From NCBI GenBank assembly GCA_032191485.1, contig JAVDOI010000041.1:1079501-1143500 (forward strand): a DNA stretch of 64,000 bases, in the 5' to 3' direction. The translations under genes and the position numbers were made by a program. Each line of letters starts with the position of its first letter. The first letter of the stretch is position 1. Shown here piece after piece: positions 1 to 11,056 of this stretch. The notes under the pieces are model-generated. The model did not search any database. It saw only the letters and a program-made list of their open reading frames with translations, and was not told the origin of the DNA. The DNA comes from Leptoclinus maculatus (taxonomy: Eukaryota > Chordata > Actinopteri > Perciformes > Stichaeidae).

Positions 1-2310
1 TTTTATTACCTACAAATAGACACCAAGATCATTCAAATCGGGGAAATACAAAGTTTTATTAAGAAAACAAATTTTCGGGAGGCCCAATTGGTGGCCATCT
101 TGAAAAATAGCCGCCATCTTGGATTTTTGAATGGCCAATCAGGCAGGTTTGACCAGATACCTCTGGAGAACAACCACCAAATTTCATGCTTGTATCATAA
201 TTTGCACGATTAATCTACTATCTGCCCCACTACATTGAATCAACTGAAAACATTACACAATCATTTATATCAGTATTTTAAGAGGATTTATATTTTTATA
301 TATATATATATATATGGTTACATATAGTTTCATTTCTTTGCCATATTTTAAGGATCATCAGAAATCATTACATTCATAAATTCAAAGATAAACATTCAAT
401 CTCGTATCCAGTAGTTCAAGACTTCAAGTTCCAGTAGCCCTGGACTGCCAGCCTTGTCAACATTGACATTTAAATGATCTCAACATTAAACTCAGTTTAT
501 GCTGGGTTTTCCTTACTTGTAAGGAACATTTGTTTAGAGTCACTAGTTTGACTCAAGGTTAGAAGACGAGCTTGGAAAGATTCGTTTTCCAATTAAATCT
601 TTTGACAAGACTCTTTGAACCACGTCATGTGTTTTAGACATTCTGAAGACAATACCTTCAGCTTGGATTCCACAGTCTGACATTTTAACACTGGGCTTAC
701 ATATATGCATTTTCAATAGGGTTTAGATTACCCTCAGGCTAGGTATACACATGTGAAAAACCTTAATTATACCTACCAGCTGAAACCCCATACTAATGAC
801 TCATGACATTAGGATAAAGATGTGTCCTTTCCTCCAGGTTAATTAGTTCATATGCATGTAGCAATTGAACTAACTGACACATTTTCATCCTTAATCTTTC
901 ATATATCTGTTAGAAAACTGATTAATAGGAAAAGGGAAGGATGACATGAATAAATAAATACAATAAAATAATGTAAAAGATATAAATTGTGATGAAACAT
1001 TAAATAAACATACATTGTTGGACCAAATAAGGTAGAGATGAAACAAACAAAATAAACAGGTGTCCTGTTGTTTTGAGAGACAGTCATTCTGTCCATGTGT
1101 CAGTAGTGTATGTTGCTGTTTGTTGAATCTGTCTGTTCTTAACACAAACCAAACTGTGAACAGAGCTCAGTGTCAGTGTGATAATAGAAAGAGCTGAAAC
1201 ATTATGACCTTTGACCTGTCCAGTGGCTGTAGAAGCACTCTCTTTGTTGTGGTCAAAGAGAGATATTGTACTATGGAAGTAACAAAAACTGTTACCTGTA
1301 CAGCTTGTTTAGGGAGGAGCTTGATGCTGGACAAAAGAGGAAGTGTCACTGTGACAGTGATGACTGACTGATGATGGATCTGCAGCAGTTTGGTTCCCTG
1401 CAGCCGTACACCTGATCACTTGCTTATAGATCAACTGTAGTTAGTCTCTACTGAACTGAACTGTGCACAGCAATGGATGCACAGATGGTGATGTTGAGGA
1501 AGGAGGACGGAGCTGGTCCTGAAAAGAGAAAACAAAGTTATTGTAATAAACTGAAGACTGAAACAAAACATGTTTACATGTTACATAATTCACAATAATC
1601 AAATACCTTGAATTCTGCTGCAGGGCAGGACAACATGTATGTCCAGTGCCATTTCACACAGAGAAGTTTAGGAAGGCTGCATGATGTTCAGCTTCTTCTA
1701 TATGTTTAGCTCTCTGTGCAGTCCTGAGTGTCTTCACTGTGAAGTGGAGGGATCACAGAGGAGGAAGACCTGAAGGAAGAAGTTTATATAAATTACAATG
1801 TTATACTAGCTGTAACATCAGTGTCATTTAAACTGTTGCATTAATACAAAGGGAATAAATGAATGAACACACAATTAAAGCAAAACATTGTAACATATGA
1901 AAACTATACCTTATGCTCTGTTGTGAAGAAACCTCGACACTGGCAGGGAGAACACGTGTCTCTGTGGTCCAGCAGTGGTGGGTCCACTGTTGATGAACAG
2001 TTGAGATGGTGCTGCAGCATCTGGTCTGTGGTGACATGATGTCTTGGTTGTTATGAGCTGATCCAGTATCTCAGAGCCAGACAGAAGGTGAGGCAAAGGC
2101 AGGCAGGTGTTTTCTCATTCTCTGCTTGGAAGACTGACTGGGACAAGCAGGAAGTAAAATGTGTATCTATGTCATCCAACAGTGATAAGTCCGCCGTTGA
2201 TTGACAGTTCAGTTAGTGCTGCAGTCTCTGGTCTTTTGCAGCATATCTTGGTTGCTGTGAGCTGATCCTCACAGTGCTGAAGGAGGTGAGGCCAAGGCTG
2301 GCAGGTGTCC

Positions 2311-2578
2311 TTACAGAGGACACAGGAGAACTGTGTCTTCTGTCCATCAGAAAGGAAACTTAGCATTACAGAGGACACGGGAGAACTGTGTCTCCGGTCC
2401 ATCAGAAAGGAATCTTAGCATTACAGAGGACACGGGAGAACTGTGTCTCCGGTCCATCAGAAAGGAAACTTAGCATTACAGTGGACACAGGAGAACTGTG
2501 TCTCCGGTCCATCAGAAAGGAAACTTAGCATTACAGAGGACACAGGAGAACTGCGTCTCCGGTCCAGGGGAAAGAAAA
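2311..2578. repeat. 55-bp minisatellite, five units (left Helentron 3' region)
   Basis: Units start near 2316, 2371, 2426, 2481 and 2536, each beginning GAGGACAC and containing GAGAACTGTGTC and TCCATCAGAAAGGAAAC. The right Helentron copy carries seven units at the equivalent place. The spacing is exactly 55 bp, which would shift any reading frame at every unit (55 is not a multiple of 3), so it is unlikely to be coding. Confidence 0.9.
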
Positions 2579-2673
2579 CCTAAATGAGTAACAGTCTCTA
2601 GCAAGTCCACCCGCCCTGCTAGAGTGTGAAATTGATTGGGATCGAAATGTGGGGTTTCAGCTGGTAGGTACAC

Positions 2674-2837
2674 CAGAAAGTATGTGTTACATCTAGAACA
2701 CATACTTTCTGATGTATGTTTGCTACGCTAAATGTTAGCAGCTGTGTACAATGTTGTATACAGCTGCTGAAAGAGTTTTGGCGTGTGCATTTATCAACCC
2801 TAACCCTAACCCACCCTGATAAATGCACAGGCCAAAA
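2674..2837. repeat. Three consecutive hairpins with telomere-like loop (left Helentron)
   Basis: Palindrome 1 pairs 2674-2687 with 2698-2711 (14 bp). Palindrome 2 pairs 2738-2745 with 2760-2767 (8 bp). Palindrome 3 pairs 2776-2795 with 2818-2837 (20 bp, one mismatch). The loop of the third contains two CCCTAA units. Helitron-type elements use hairpins near their 3' end as termination signals. Here the hairpins lie downstream of the coding region on the minus strand, but the element terminus is not defined, so the role is a guess. Confidence 0.75.
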
Positions 2838-3323
2838 TGTGTTGGCAATATAGCTTAAAACAATATGGTTACCTGGAAAGAATATTACCCATAATATTGT
2901 CCAATACTGTGAAAAGATGATTACCAAACTAAATTCCATTCAACTTACTAAATAAAGTCCAACATGTCTTGTGACCGCATAATTAGGTTTCCTTTACGTG
3001 AACATTACTCTTGATAAATTAAATCTCTGCAAGTCTGTTATATTCTATACATCATTCTCAGTAAACATAGTCATCACAATATACTCTTTTTGAATTTATC
3101 ATTGTATCTTTCAATCATTTTTTAATCAGAATGTGTCATTAATACATATATCACTAACTTTTGTTCATCTCGATTAGTCTATACTTCATTGAGTTATGTT
3201 TTATCAACACACTGTTATGCTGTGTTATTTATACACTACATTATAATAAACTATTTTCTTAATCTCTGCACTGAACATATTAGTTTAAGTTTAGTTACAG
3301 GTACTTTGCATTTGTCTTGATCT

Positions 3324-4208
3324 TTAAAACTCAGCTGATACCTTTATGGGACTGTTAGAGGACATGACACAGTAGACAGGGTTGTGATAACTGTAATAGG
3401 TTTTCATCACACCAGAGTGGAGACAATGTTGTGGCTGAGAGATGAAAATGAGGTCCAGCAGTGTGTTCTTCTCTGTGGTTGCAGTAGTGATGACTTGTGC
3501 ATATCCCCTGGACTGAAAGAGCTCAAGTATTGGCTTACTTGTGTTGGATAAGAGATTCTCGTTGAAATCCGCACAGACAATAATGGGGTGACAGTCCATG
3601 ATCTCCAATGAGTCCAGAAGGCTTCCCAGGTTTGACAGGAATGATCTCACACTGTAGTCTGGTGGTCTGTATACAGCTGCAATCAGTGCACTCACTGGGG
3701 CTTCAACCTTCAGAGCCACAAACTCAAGATCAGTTACATTATGTATGTACTGTTTTTCACGCACTTGAATGTGGCTTTTCACATAAACAGCAACTCCACC
3801 ACCACGTCTGTTGGCCATTTCTGGAACATTTGTGTAGGACAGGTGTCTGTTGCGTTTGAACATATTGTAGCCCTCTATATGGAGACTGTCTGCAACAAAG
3901 GAGCCTTGAAGGTGAGTTTCTGTGAGACACAAAACATCTGCAAGACACAGTTCATGATGGCTCCTGATGTCATTGACATGAGATGGCAAACCTTCTGTGT
4001 TATGGTGAACAATGGTCAGAGTGTCATGTCTGCTCGATGTCTGTTGGAGTTGAAGAAGAGGCATCATGTCGTCCAATCTGACTTGTCTCATGGTCTGTAG
4101 GGCTCCAGTGATTTCTGGGTTGGCATATATCTTACTCTCATCCAGATCCAGCATGTGCAGTCCACTGAGAGACGTCACTCTACTGACAGCTACATAAGCC
4201 ATGCCAGG
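3324..4208 (-). pseudogene. Helentron helicase motif VI plus C-terminal AP-endonuclease-like (EEP) domain, left copy
   Basis: Continues the helicase frame after the premature TAA. Residues 2-18 are helicase motif VI (AYVAVSRVTSLSGLHML). From about residue 60 an exonuclease-endonuclease-phosphatase fold is recognisable: HHNTEGL, then DVLCLTETHL with the catalytic-type Glu, VCADFNENL, and LLDLIFIS. The terminal SDH motif typical of active EEP nucleases reads SYHNPV here, so the Asp is replaced by Tyr. The same residues occur in the second copy, so this was already so in the common ancestor. A fused EEP domain distinguishes Helentrons from canonical Helitrons. It would act in target or strand cleavage during transposition, if active at all. 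Confidence 0.82.
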
Positions 4209-6176
4209 TTAAAAAATGTGTTTTAGTGAGACTACAGCTGATGTCCTTGTCATACCTTGAACCTTGTGTATTGTACAAGCAAAGGCAAGTCTAACAGGAA
4301 ACTGTCTGCGTACCACTCCTTTCTGTTTCAGATTGTCCTCTGCTCTCTCTACGTACACTAGATCATCAGGTCTGCCTGGTGCTCTATTACGGTAATTCAT
4401 TCCAGCGGTTTCATCATCCATCTTGAGCCCAAGCATAGTGACATGTGCAACACCACTTTTTTCTGAGGTTATTACCCTGACTAGTGTAGCAAACGATCCA
4501 TTCACCAATCCTTGAGACACGTCTATGTTTCTGGTGAGCATGACTCGAGCACCTTCAGCTACATTCAGTGTATCTGGTAACTCATTTCTGTTTCCTTTGT
4601 ATGGTTTGGTTTGTCGGGCCATTCTTCCAGTTCGTGGGTCCTTTTTGTAGTCATCTGCATCGATCTTGGTGATATGAGAATGGAGCAGAGCTAATGTTGC
4701 TGAGTTGTGTGAATCAACCTGTTTATTAGTTGCAAAGATGTGCAGGACATCAGTTGGACAAAGTGCTGGTTCAGTGATGGTCTGTGACAACAAAGCTCTG
4801 TCTGCTTCAGACAACTTATCTGACTTTCCTTTCACACGGATCCGGTTCAACATCTCTGCAAAGTTAACATCATCCTTCTGATGCATAATCTCAGTTAGAG
4901 TGATCATCTGAAAGTTTTCCTGCCATAGGTCAATCTCACATGGCTCATACATACAGAGGGTCTTGGACTGTCGCACTGGTGGAAGCTGATAAAAGTCTCC
5001 TACAGCTATTACTGACATTCCTCCAAAGGGTCTGTGACTGCCTTTGATCTGTTTCAGTCTCGCATCCACATAAGCAAACAGGGGCTTTGACACCATGGAC
5101 ACTTCATCAATGATGAGGATTTCCGCATTTAAAAGTTCTGATCGGACTTCATCCAGTTTGTTGCCAAGTCCTTGAAATGGAGGTTTCAGACTTCGTGGTA
5201 GCTTGAGCAGAGAGTGCAGTGTTGTACCTGATATATTAAATGCTGCAGTTCCAGTGAAAGCAGTCAACAGGACAGTGGGGTTTGATATGTCAGCCTCCTC
5301 AGAATGTCTCGGAAGTTTGCACAGTATCTTAGATGCCTCTGAGTAGATGCATTTAATGAGATGTGACTTTCCTGTTCCAGCACCACCATTGATGTAATAG
5401 AAAAACTGCTCAGAATTTAGGCCACAGACACGCTTTATGCACCAGTCTCTAACTGCATAGAATACACATGCTTGTTTCTGGTTCAGGTTCTGATACATCT
5501 GTCGTAACAGTGTGGGGTCTAAGACAGGGGGCTCTCTGACGGCTCTGACTTCTGTTACAGCATTATCCTGATTACTGTATTCTGGGACATTCTCTTGTAC
5601 ATTTTCATGATCTGGCTCTCGTGCCTCCAGTTCTTCTATACATTCCAACCTGACCACTTCAGATTCTGGCGCCAGATTACACCATTCATCAATCACGCCT
5701 CTGTTCTGTTCAAATTCTTCGACTGCATTCTCAATCTCCTCAGTGTTTTTCTCATATTTGTCTCTGTTTCGTTTCACAATGTGTTTGACATACTCAGGAT
5801 GGTCAGAACCTCGTAGTTGAACAAGACAACTGTTGTAGAAGGACTCGTACGTGGGGAAATACGGTCTTTTCAGTTCCTGGTCTGATCGGTGAGAAAGGTA
5901 CAGTTTCACTAATGTGCCATAGAACTTCTCAGGATATTTTTCCTGTGAGCAGCGGTAAAATCTGATGATAGCAGGTTTATCGTTTTTCCTCTTTTGCACA
6001 AATCCCATCTCATTGAGGAGAGGCAACACATCTTTACCTTTTGTCTGCTGTCCATAGACAATTCTGCAAGTAGCTGCAAAATCAGCCAAACACATCTCCT
6101 CAAACTCTGGTGTTTCAGGTCTGGCTTTGTATTTGTCAGTCAAAGATGTCATCCACACATTTACACTTTCTGATGG
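4209..6176 (-). pseudogene. Helentron PIF1-family helicase domain (left copy)
   Basis: A superfamily 1B DNA helicase that would unwind the displaced strand in rolling-circle transposition. Visible motifs: Walker A NGGAGTGKSH near residue 273-282, Walker B IIDEVSMVS near 366, GDFYQLPPV near 403, and motif V CTIHKVQGMT near 648. The N-terminal 250 residues are the usual Rep-helicase linker. In this copy the codon that is GAA in the second copy is TAA (near 4212), separating motif V from motif VI (YVAVSRV in the next entry). The frame's apparent start at 6209 lies in inserted DNA. The first true helicase-side codons are near 6175, where 13 bp present in the other copy are missing. Confidence 0.88.
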
Positions 6177-7780
6177 GAACGTAAAGGAGCGTGTTTGAGT
6201 TATCAGCAATCTAAGAAACTAAATTATTGACATCAATAGAATTATTAATGTCAGTAACAATTATTAATGATTATTAGTAATAACGGGGCACCACCCTGCG
6301 GACAGGGACCAATAATCACGATAATAAACGATAAAACTAAGTCTCATAATTAGCGTTCACTCACAATGTCAATAGTCTGAGTACTATTACATTTGGAGTA
6401 AAAGTGAAGGTTTAAGTTCGAGCACAGGCCACTACATCCAGCTATTATTACACACATATGCACCAGTAATCACAAAGACTGCTCTTTAAAATATAACAGA
6501 GTTCATTACATCTGAATAATAAATGATCAAATCAAATAATATCAAAACTAACAAACACTATCATACAATCATATGTCTAATACCTAAGGTCAAATGAACA
6601 AACGTAGGTAACCACGTGGATCGACGCACAATGTGGGTTGGGACAATCGATTACGTAACCAGTGTCTGGGATGGTCGACTAAAATCAGTGAATCTAACTG
6701 TGCGTGTTCGTAGGAGGAGAGAAAGAAAGAGAGGGAATCGAGCTCTGAGCACGATACTACGACACCGCTGTAGGATGTGAGAACAGCTGATTTCTCACGT
6801 AAACTCTGCGGTCGGGTTCCGAACCTGGCAGTCACGCTTGTACAGTGATAGTTATGGTTCCGAACCCCACTCACGGAGCCGGTTTAAGAGAGAATAAAAC
6901 CGAACAAAACTAAATAATAAAAGAATAATAAAATAATCCCAAAATAAAACAGATCTGTATCACTGCGATGAAACGCGAAGCTTGCTCTTCATCACCCCGA
7001 AACTCGGTCTGCGAATCGAGGTTCGGCTGCCGCGGTTTCTGTCTTTAAGGTGTTAAAATCACAATCTCCGAATCTACTAGCAGTGAGGATCTAATCACAG
7101 TTACAGCAGGAAATACACAGGATAACGGGACTCGCGGTCCGCGATGCTTGCGCAATAACACGTTATAACACTACAGTAACTTAATTAAACAAGATAAAGG
7201 AAATAACACACAAACTGATCTACTCTCTAAGCCCAGATACCAAGATAACTCTTACTATTTTGATGCTTCTTGAGATCGATCCTTCGAGGGTCAAACTCGG
7301 CAAACGCCGCTTCCGAGCGTGCGCATGGTCAAACTCAGCCTCTGCAGGGGCTGAGCGAATCCTTCGATGAGGAGGAAAGGGGATTTGGCGTCCTTTCGCC
7401 AGCAATGTGTGCACTTAAAGGTGGAGGAATTGGTCGTAGAAGTTATCAATTCACTCGCACAGGATCCAAAAAAAAAGATATAAATTATAAAACACAGTCT
7501 GTTCGGCCAGCGAATCTACTAGTGACCTATACAGGATTTCTTGAGGCAAACGTTTCCTTGGTGGACCTCCTGGCACCGAGCGAGCTCAGACGGAAAGGGG
7601 CTGATTCGAGTCTCGCGGCTGTTTTTAAAGCCAGGTAGTAAACCAGTGGGGGGTCCCTTGTTGGCCAATGAGGGGCCAGCATTCAGTTTTGGTGGGAGCT
7701 GGGGGAGGTGTGGTCTTCTTCCTTGGCCGCCTGGCCTTTGTTGGAAGAAAACATGGATGCCTCTTTGAACAGGCCCAACA
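6175..7780. mobile_element. Solo-LTR-like insertion 2 between Rep and helicase (left copy, 5' edge eroded)
   Basis: In the second copy this element is intact at both ends: TGTTGGG...CCCAACA with 4-bp flanking repeats GTTC. Here the right end is preserved at 7780 with GTTC at 7781-7784. A 13-bp deletion has removed the left TSD and the first bases of the element. Skipping it rejoins SYLEN to TTSES in frame. The body has a TATA-rich stretch near 7478-7492 about 300 bp before the right end, consistent with a plus-strand U3-R-U5 order. It carries no protein motif I recognise. It is about 290 bp shorter than the other copy because a GT array is missing near 6605. Confidence 0.65.
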
Positions 7781-7784
7781 GTTC

Positions 7785-7993
7785 TCTAGGTAAGACATGG
7801 GGCGACTCATTTTCAGTGCGTTGTCATCTGTCGGTATGAATATGACGCCACGTGAACACTTCTTCATTTTAATGCCACAGGCACGAGTCACACACTCCTG
7901 AGCACTGACCTCTCTCTTTTTAGAGTAAGCTTGCATGATTTCCCTCATTTCATCACATTCATTGACGTTGTCTCTGGTGGAGTTCTCAATGAC
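7785..7993 (-). pseudogene. Helentron Rep-to-helicase linker segment isolated between two insertions
   Basis: About 70 codons read ENSTRDNVNECDEMREIM at the start and NALKMSRPMSYLEN at the end, in the same frame as the Rep domain upstream and the helicase downstream once the two insertions are skipped. On the minus strand its left partner ends in codons for LKTV and its right partner begins TTSESVNVW. It is not an independent gene even though an open frame of 129 codons runs through it into flanking inserted DNA. The matching segment in the second copy is 63140-63348. Confidence 0.8.
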
Positions 7994-8555
7994 TGTAGCA
8001 GAACAGAAATGCACAGAACAGCCCTTTTCCCACCTGACAGGAAAAGAAGGTGGGGAAAGGGAGGCTATAAATTAGACGCACCTGTGAGCAGGGGGAAGGG
8101 GAAAAAGACAATCAACTCACCAAAGCTGCATGGAGGAACAACCAGAGAGGAGTGAGAGTGTTAATGGAGTTAAAAAAGGTATGATTCAGTTTCTGGACCT
8201 GTTAAGCTCACCATAAGAAATAGTTGACAACGACTAACTAAATCGGAGGAGCAAGGATCCATGAACCAACTGAACACACGGTGCTTTCTTGGAGGACCAG
8301 GCCTTACTGGAGGTGTGCTGATCCCGGGAGCAGGTGGTGGAAGAGAGTCGTGTTCTACTACAGCTTGGACCAGGTTGGGCCTCCTTAACTTCGGGGATTC
8401 ATCAGCTAAGTCCTTTTAACTGCAACTCTCCAGGCTTCTCCTTCTTCTTCTCCTCAAACACTTACACACCCTGAAATGAACTGCCTTCCTCCATACTACA
8501 AACAGTGAACTGCCAGATATTCCTTTAGTTTTGGAACGGACCTACAACCCCCCAA

Positions 8556-8587
<32 letters not shown>

Positions 8588-8945
8588 TCACACATTCACC
8601 TGGAGTCCTCATTCATTTCTATTACTCCATGGACATTTCATTTATATATCTGGACTCGGTCATGTCATCTTTTTGTGTATAATTGTGTATAGAGAAAGAA
8701 ACTCTGTTTTGGTTTGATTTATGATTTTGAGTAAACTATAATTGACTGAACTGAAAGACCTTAATTGGTTGAGTTTTGATTATTGTACATTTTGTAGCTG
8801 GGTTCGCAGGCTGGTCGGGTTAGTTCTCTCTCCAACGGTTCACAGTGCTCTTTCTTTATAAAATTGACAGGGTGGAATTCCTACTATTCTCCCGTCTGGA
8901 GCCCAACGTGCACTGTTGATTAGTTGTGAGAAAACCTACGCTACA
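7994..8945. mobile_element. Solo-LTR-like insertion 1 inside Helentron Rep (left copy)
   Basis: Bounded by TGTAGC...GCTACA and flanked by the 4-bp direct repeat TGAC (7990-7993 and 8946-8949). Removing it rejoins the Rep frame exactly (codons for LKTV continue into IEN). The 952-bp body has a TATAAA near 8064, a CA microsatellite at 8562-8586, and a segment TGGAGCCCAACGTG near 8900 that faintly resembles a tRNA primer-binding site. No internal retroelement coding sequence is seen. TG...CA ends with a 4-bp duplication suit an endogenous-retrovirus-type solo LTR. An unclassified DNA transposon with longer direct repeats (8 bp, ATGACTGT) is the alternative. Confidence 0.65.
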
Positions 8946-10497
8946 TGACTGTTTTGAGGTACTCCGAAAGTCCAGATTCCTTTTTGGTTATGTAGCCGGT
9001 GAGATACATGATGCATGAATATGCATTGAGAATATAACTAACATCAATATTGGCATCCCAGGCTTCAAGTAAATGTGGATTATATCCATTTACCCAGCAG
9101 TCTTTTGGCTCACGTTTCAGTATCACCGCACTGGATTTGTTGATCATATTGAGGCATCGTTCATACTCATGGAGTGTTAAGTCACATCGAGCTAGGAGCT
9201 GCTGCAAACTGAGTGAGGCAGTTTCAGGTTCATTCAGCAACAAGTTCAGTGGTTGGAGCTTTGACTTTGCCATTTGCACTTGCAGCGGATCAACGTTCTC
9301 ACCAGGTCTCGTTATGATTGTGTTTCTGGCAGGTGGTTTGGGAAATCCAAATCTGCAACCAGAGCTGGGACTTCTGAAACATGTCCTTGAGTGGTTTTTG
9401 CTGTGTATTTGCACTTCTGTTACCTTCTTGTACAGTTCAGGTTGTGAATGTGGGTCAGGCAGCTGAGCTGTGATGTATTTGGACACAAAATCTGACACAA
9501 TCTGATCATCATCCTTCTCAAACACAGGTGCACCTTCTACCCATATGAGACAGTGAATGTGTGGGCTTCCTCTGTGCTGAAACTCAACTCGGTAAAAATA
9601 GTCAACAACTTTGCCGAGAGGCTGTGCAGGAGATAAGAGCAAATCTCTGAATAACGCCTCAACACGCTTATTAAACATGCGCATTGTTGTCACTGGATTG
9701 CTTCTCAGTATGTCACACTTTGCTGACCAGTCGAGCCCTTCAACATTGACCTCTTCACCTTGCTGTCCTTTTATTGCCTCAATCACTTCAGGCCAACGCA
9801 TCTCAGCTGCAGAAAATGTACAAAAGAATGTGGGGGTTCCCAACTGTCTGATCATGGCAAAAAGATCTCTTGTAGTTTTCTCCCAATAAGCTGGTGTTCC
9901 TCTCAGCGGCTGCATTAATCTGACTGCATCTTTATTTCTCACCAGTCTCTCGACCTCTCGTTTATTTTGCAGCATACCAGAAGTTATTCTTCGTCCATCT
10001 CTAGTCAGAGGCTTTCCTTTCCTCAACTGTATTGTCATGCTGGAGGTAGCCAAGTGTATTTCAGTCACAAACTGTGCAAAGAACAAATAATTTGTGTCTC
10101 TGGCAAAACGATCATCAGTACAGAAAAGCCTTGCTTTGAAATAACTGCTGGGTGTTACTTTAATACGTCTCATTTCATCCAGTGTGTTTTGACCTGTAGG
10201 GAACTGTACAGGGAAAGCCATCGCCTCAAGTTTAGGTGTTCTGAAAAAGCCAACAGGACTGTTTCTTTCTGCAGGGGCAACAGAGTAGATTCCTTCACTG
10301 AAACATAAAATCTCCTCTGAAACATCAGATGGCTGAAGACATGATTCTAGAGCAAAACCACCGTTAGTCACCTTCCTGTTCTGCATCATCTCTCTGCTCC
10401 TCTGGTTGTTCACCATCACATGACAACATGTCAATATCCTGCTCACCTTCAGCCTCAGTTTCTGCCTCACACAGTGCACTTTTCTCACACATGTCAA
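8946..10497 (-). pseudogene. Helentron HUH endonuclease (Rep, Helitron_like_N) domain, interrupted at its C-terminal side
   Basis: The protein nicks and re-ligates DNA for rolling-circle transposition. Motif 1 appears as FFCTFSAAEMRWPEV near residue 220. The HUH motif is EFQHRGSPHIHCLIW near residue 305-320 (DNA about 9540-9585). The catalytic tyrosine region is AYSCIMYLTGYITKKE near residue 489-504 (DNA about 8986-9033). The frame then runs into an inserted LTR-like element and stops at 8941. The normal continuation resumes at 7989. The first 45 codons overlap the DUF6570-like frame and are probably not the native start; homology-like sequence begins near FALESCLQPSD. No disabling change is seen inside the three Rep motifs themselves. 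Confidence 0.85.
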
Positions 10498-10547
10498 TGT
10501 CCATTAAATCAGCTTCATCATAATCATTCTTATCCATTGTTTCATCC

Positions 10548-10582
<35 letters not shown>

Positions 10583-11056
10583 GTCATCATCAGGAAGTGT
10601 TGGGTCACATAGCTCAGCCTCATCTCTGATAGTTATGTCCTGGTATTGTGGATGAATGTGTTTGAGTTTGTGCAGCGCCTGCACTAGTTTAGACCAGGTG
10701 ACAGTCTGGAACAGCTGATGACCTTTGTAACACAATCGTCTCTTCAGTTTCACTCTCATGACCTGGAACTCACTTCTCAGTCTGGGTAAGGCTTCCACTG
10801 TTTCCTGCACCTCAGACGGGACACAAACCACGTTACCATGTATTGATCTCTGTCTTCCTTTGGGAAGAGGAATAATTTTGGCAAAGGCTATGCACTTAGC
10901 TATGAGATGTCTCTCCAATATGTTGAGATCACACAGTTCAGGTGGAATGTCAGCGAGCTCCAAGTTGTTAGCTACAGCGAGTGTTGGCATGGCTCCATCT
11001 TTAAGATGATTATGGCAGGTGTGACAAATCCACTCTTCCTTCCTCTCATCAGGCAC
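10364..11056 (-). CDS. Helentron DUF6570-like region with poly-Asp tract (frameshifted from its neighbours)
   Basis: A 230-codon frame starting inside the Cys-rich segment (EEWICHTCHNHLKDG). It continues with a conserved-looking stretch, DIPPELCDLNILERHLIAKC and VPLPKGRQRS-type residues, resembling the DUF6570 region that precedes Rep in fish Helitron proteins. It ends in an acidic tail with about 16 consecutive Asp/Glu codons at 10545-10590. The frame ends at a TAA immediately before the Rep frame resumes (TNGGFALES). A second single-base shift near 10364-10400 is the simplest explanation. I read the region as one decayed polyprotein, not three natural genes. Confidence 0.6.
10545..10590. 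repeat. ATC/GAT trinucleotide run encoding poly-Asp
   Basis: A CAT/ATC triplet run on the plus strand encodes about 16 acidic residues in the minus-strand Helentron frame. It is a likely site of length polymorphism. Confidence 0.85.

Noticed and set aside
2798..2815. True interstitial telomere
   Set aside because: Only two CCCTAA units, located in the loop of a hairpin that belongs to the Helentron.
7625..8014. A separate 129-codon minus-strand gene
   Set aside because: Its middle is the Helentron Rep-helicase linker and both ends are inserted LTR-like DNA, so it is not an independent gene.
8946..10497. Reading the whole 518-codon frame from its first codon as the native Rep protein
   Set aside because: The first 45 codons overlap the upstream DUF6570-like frame and look unlike Rep; the join is better explained by a frameshift.
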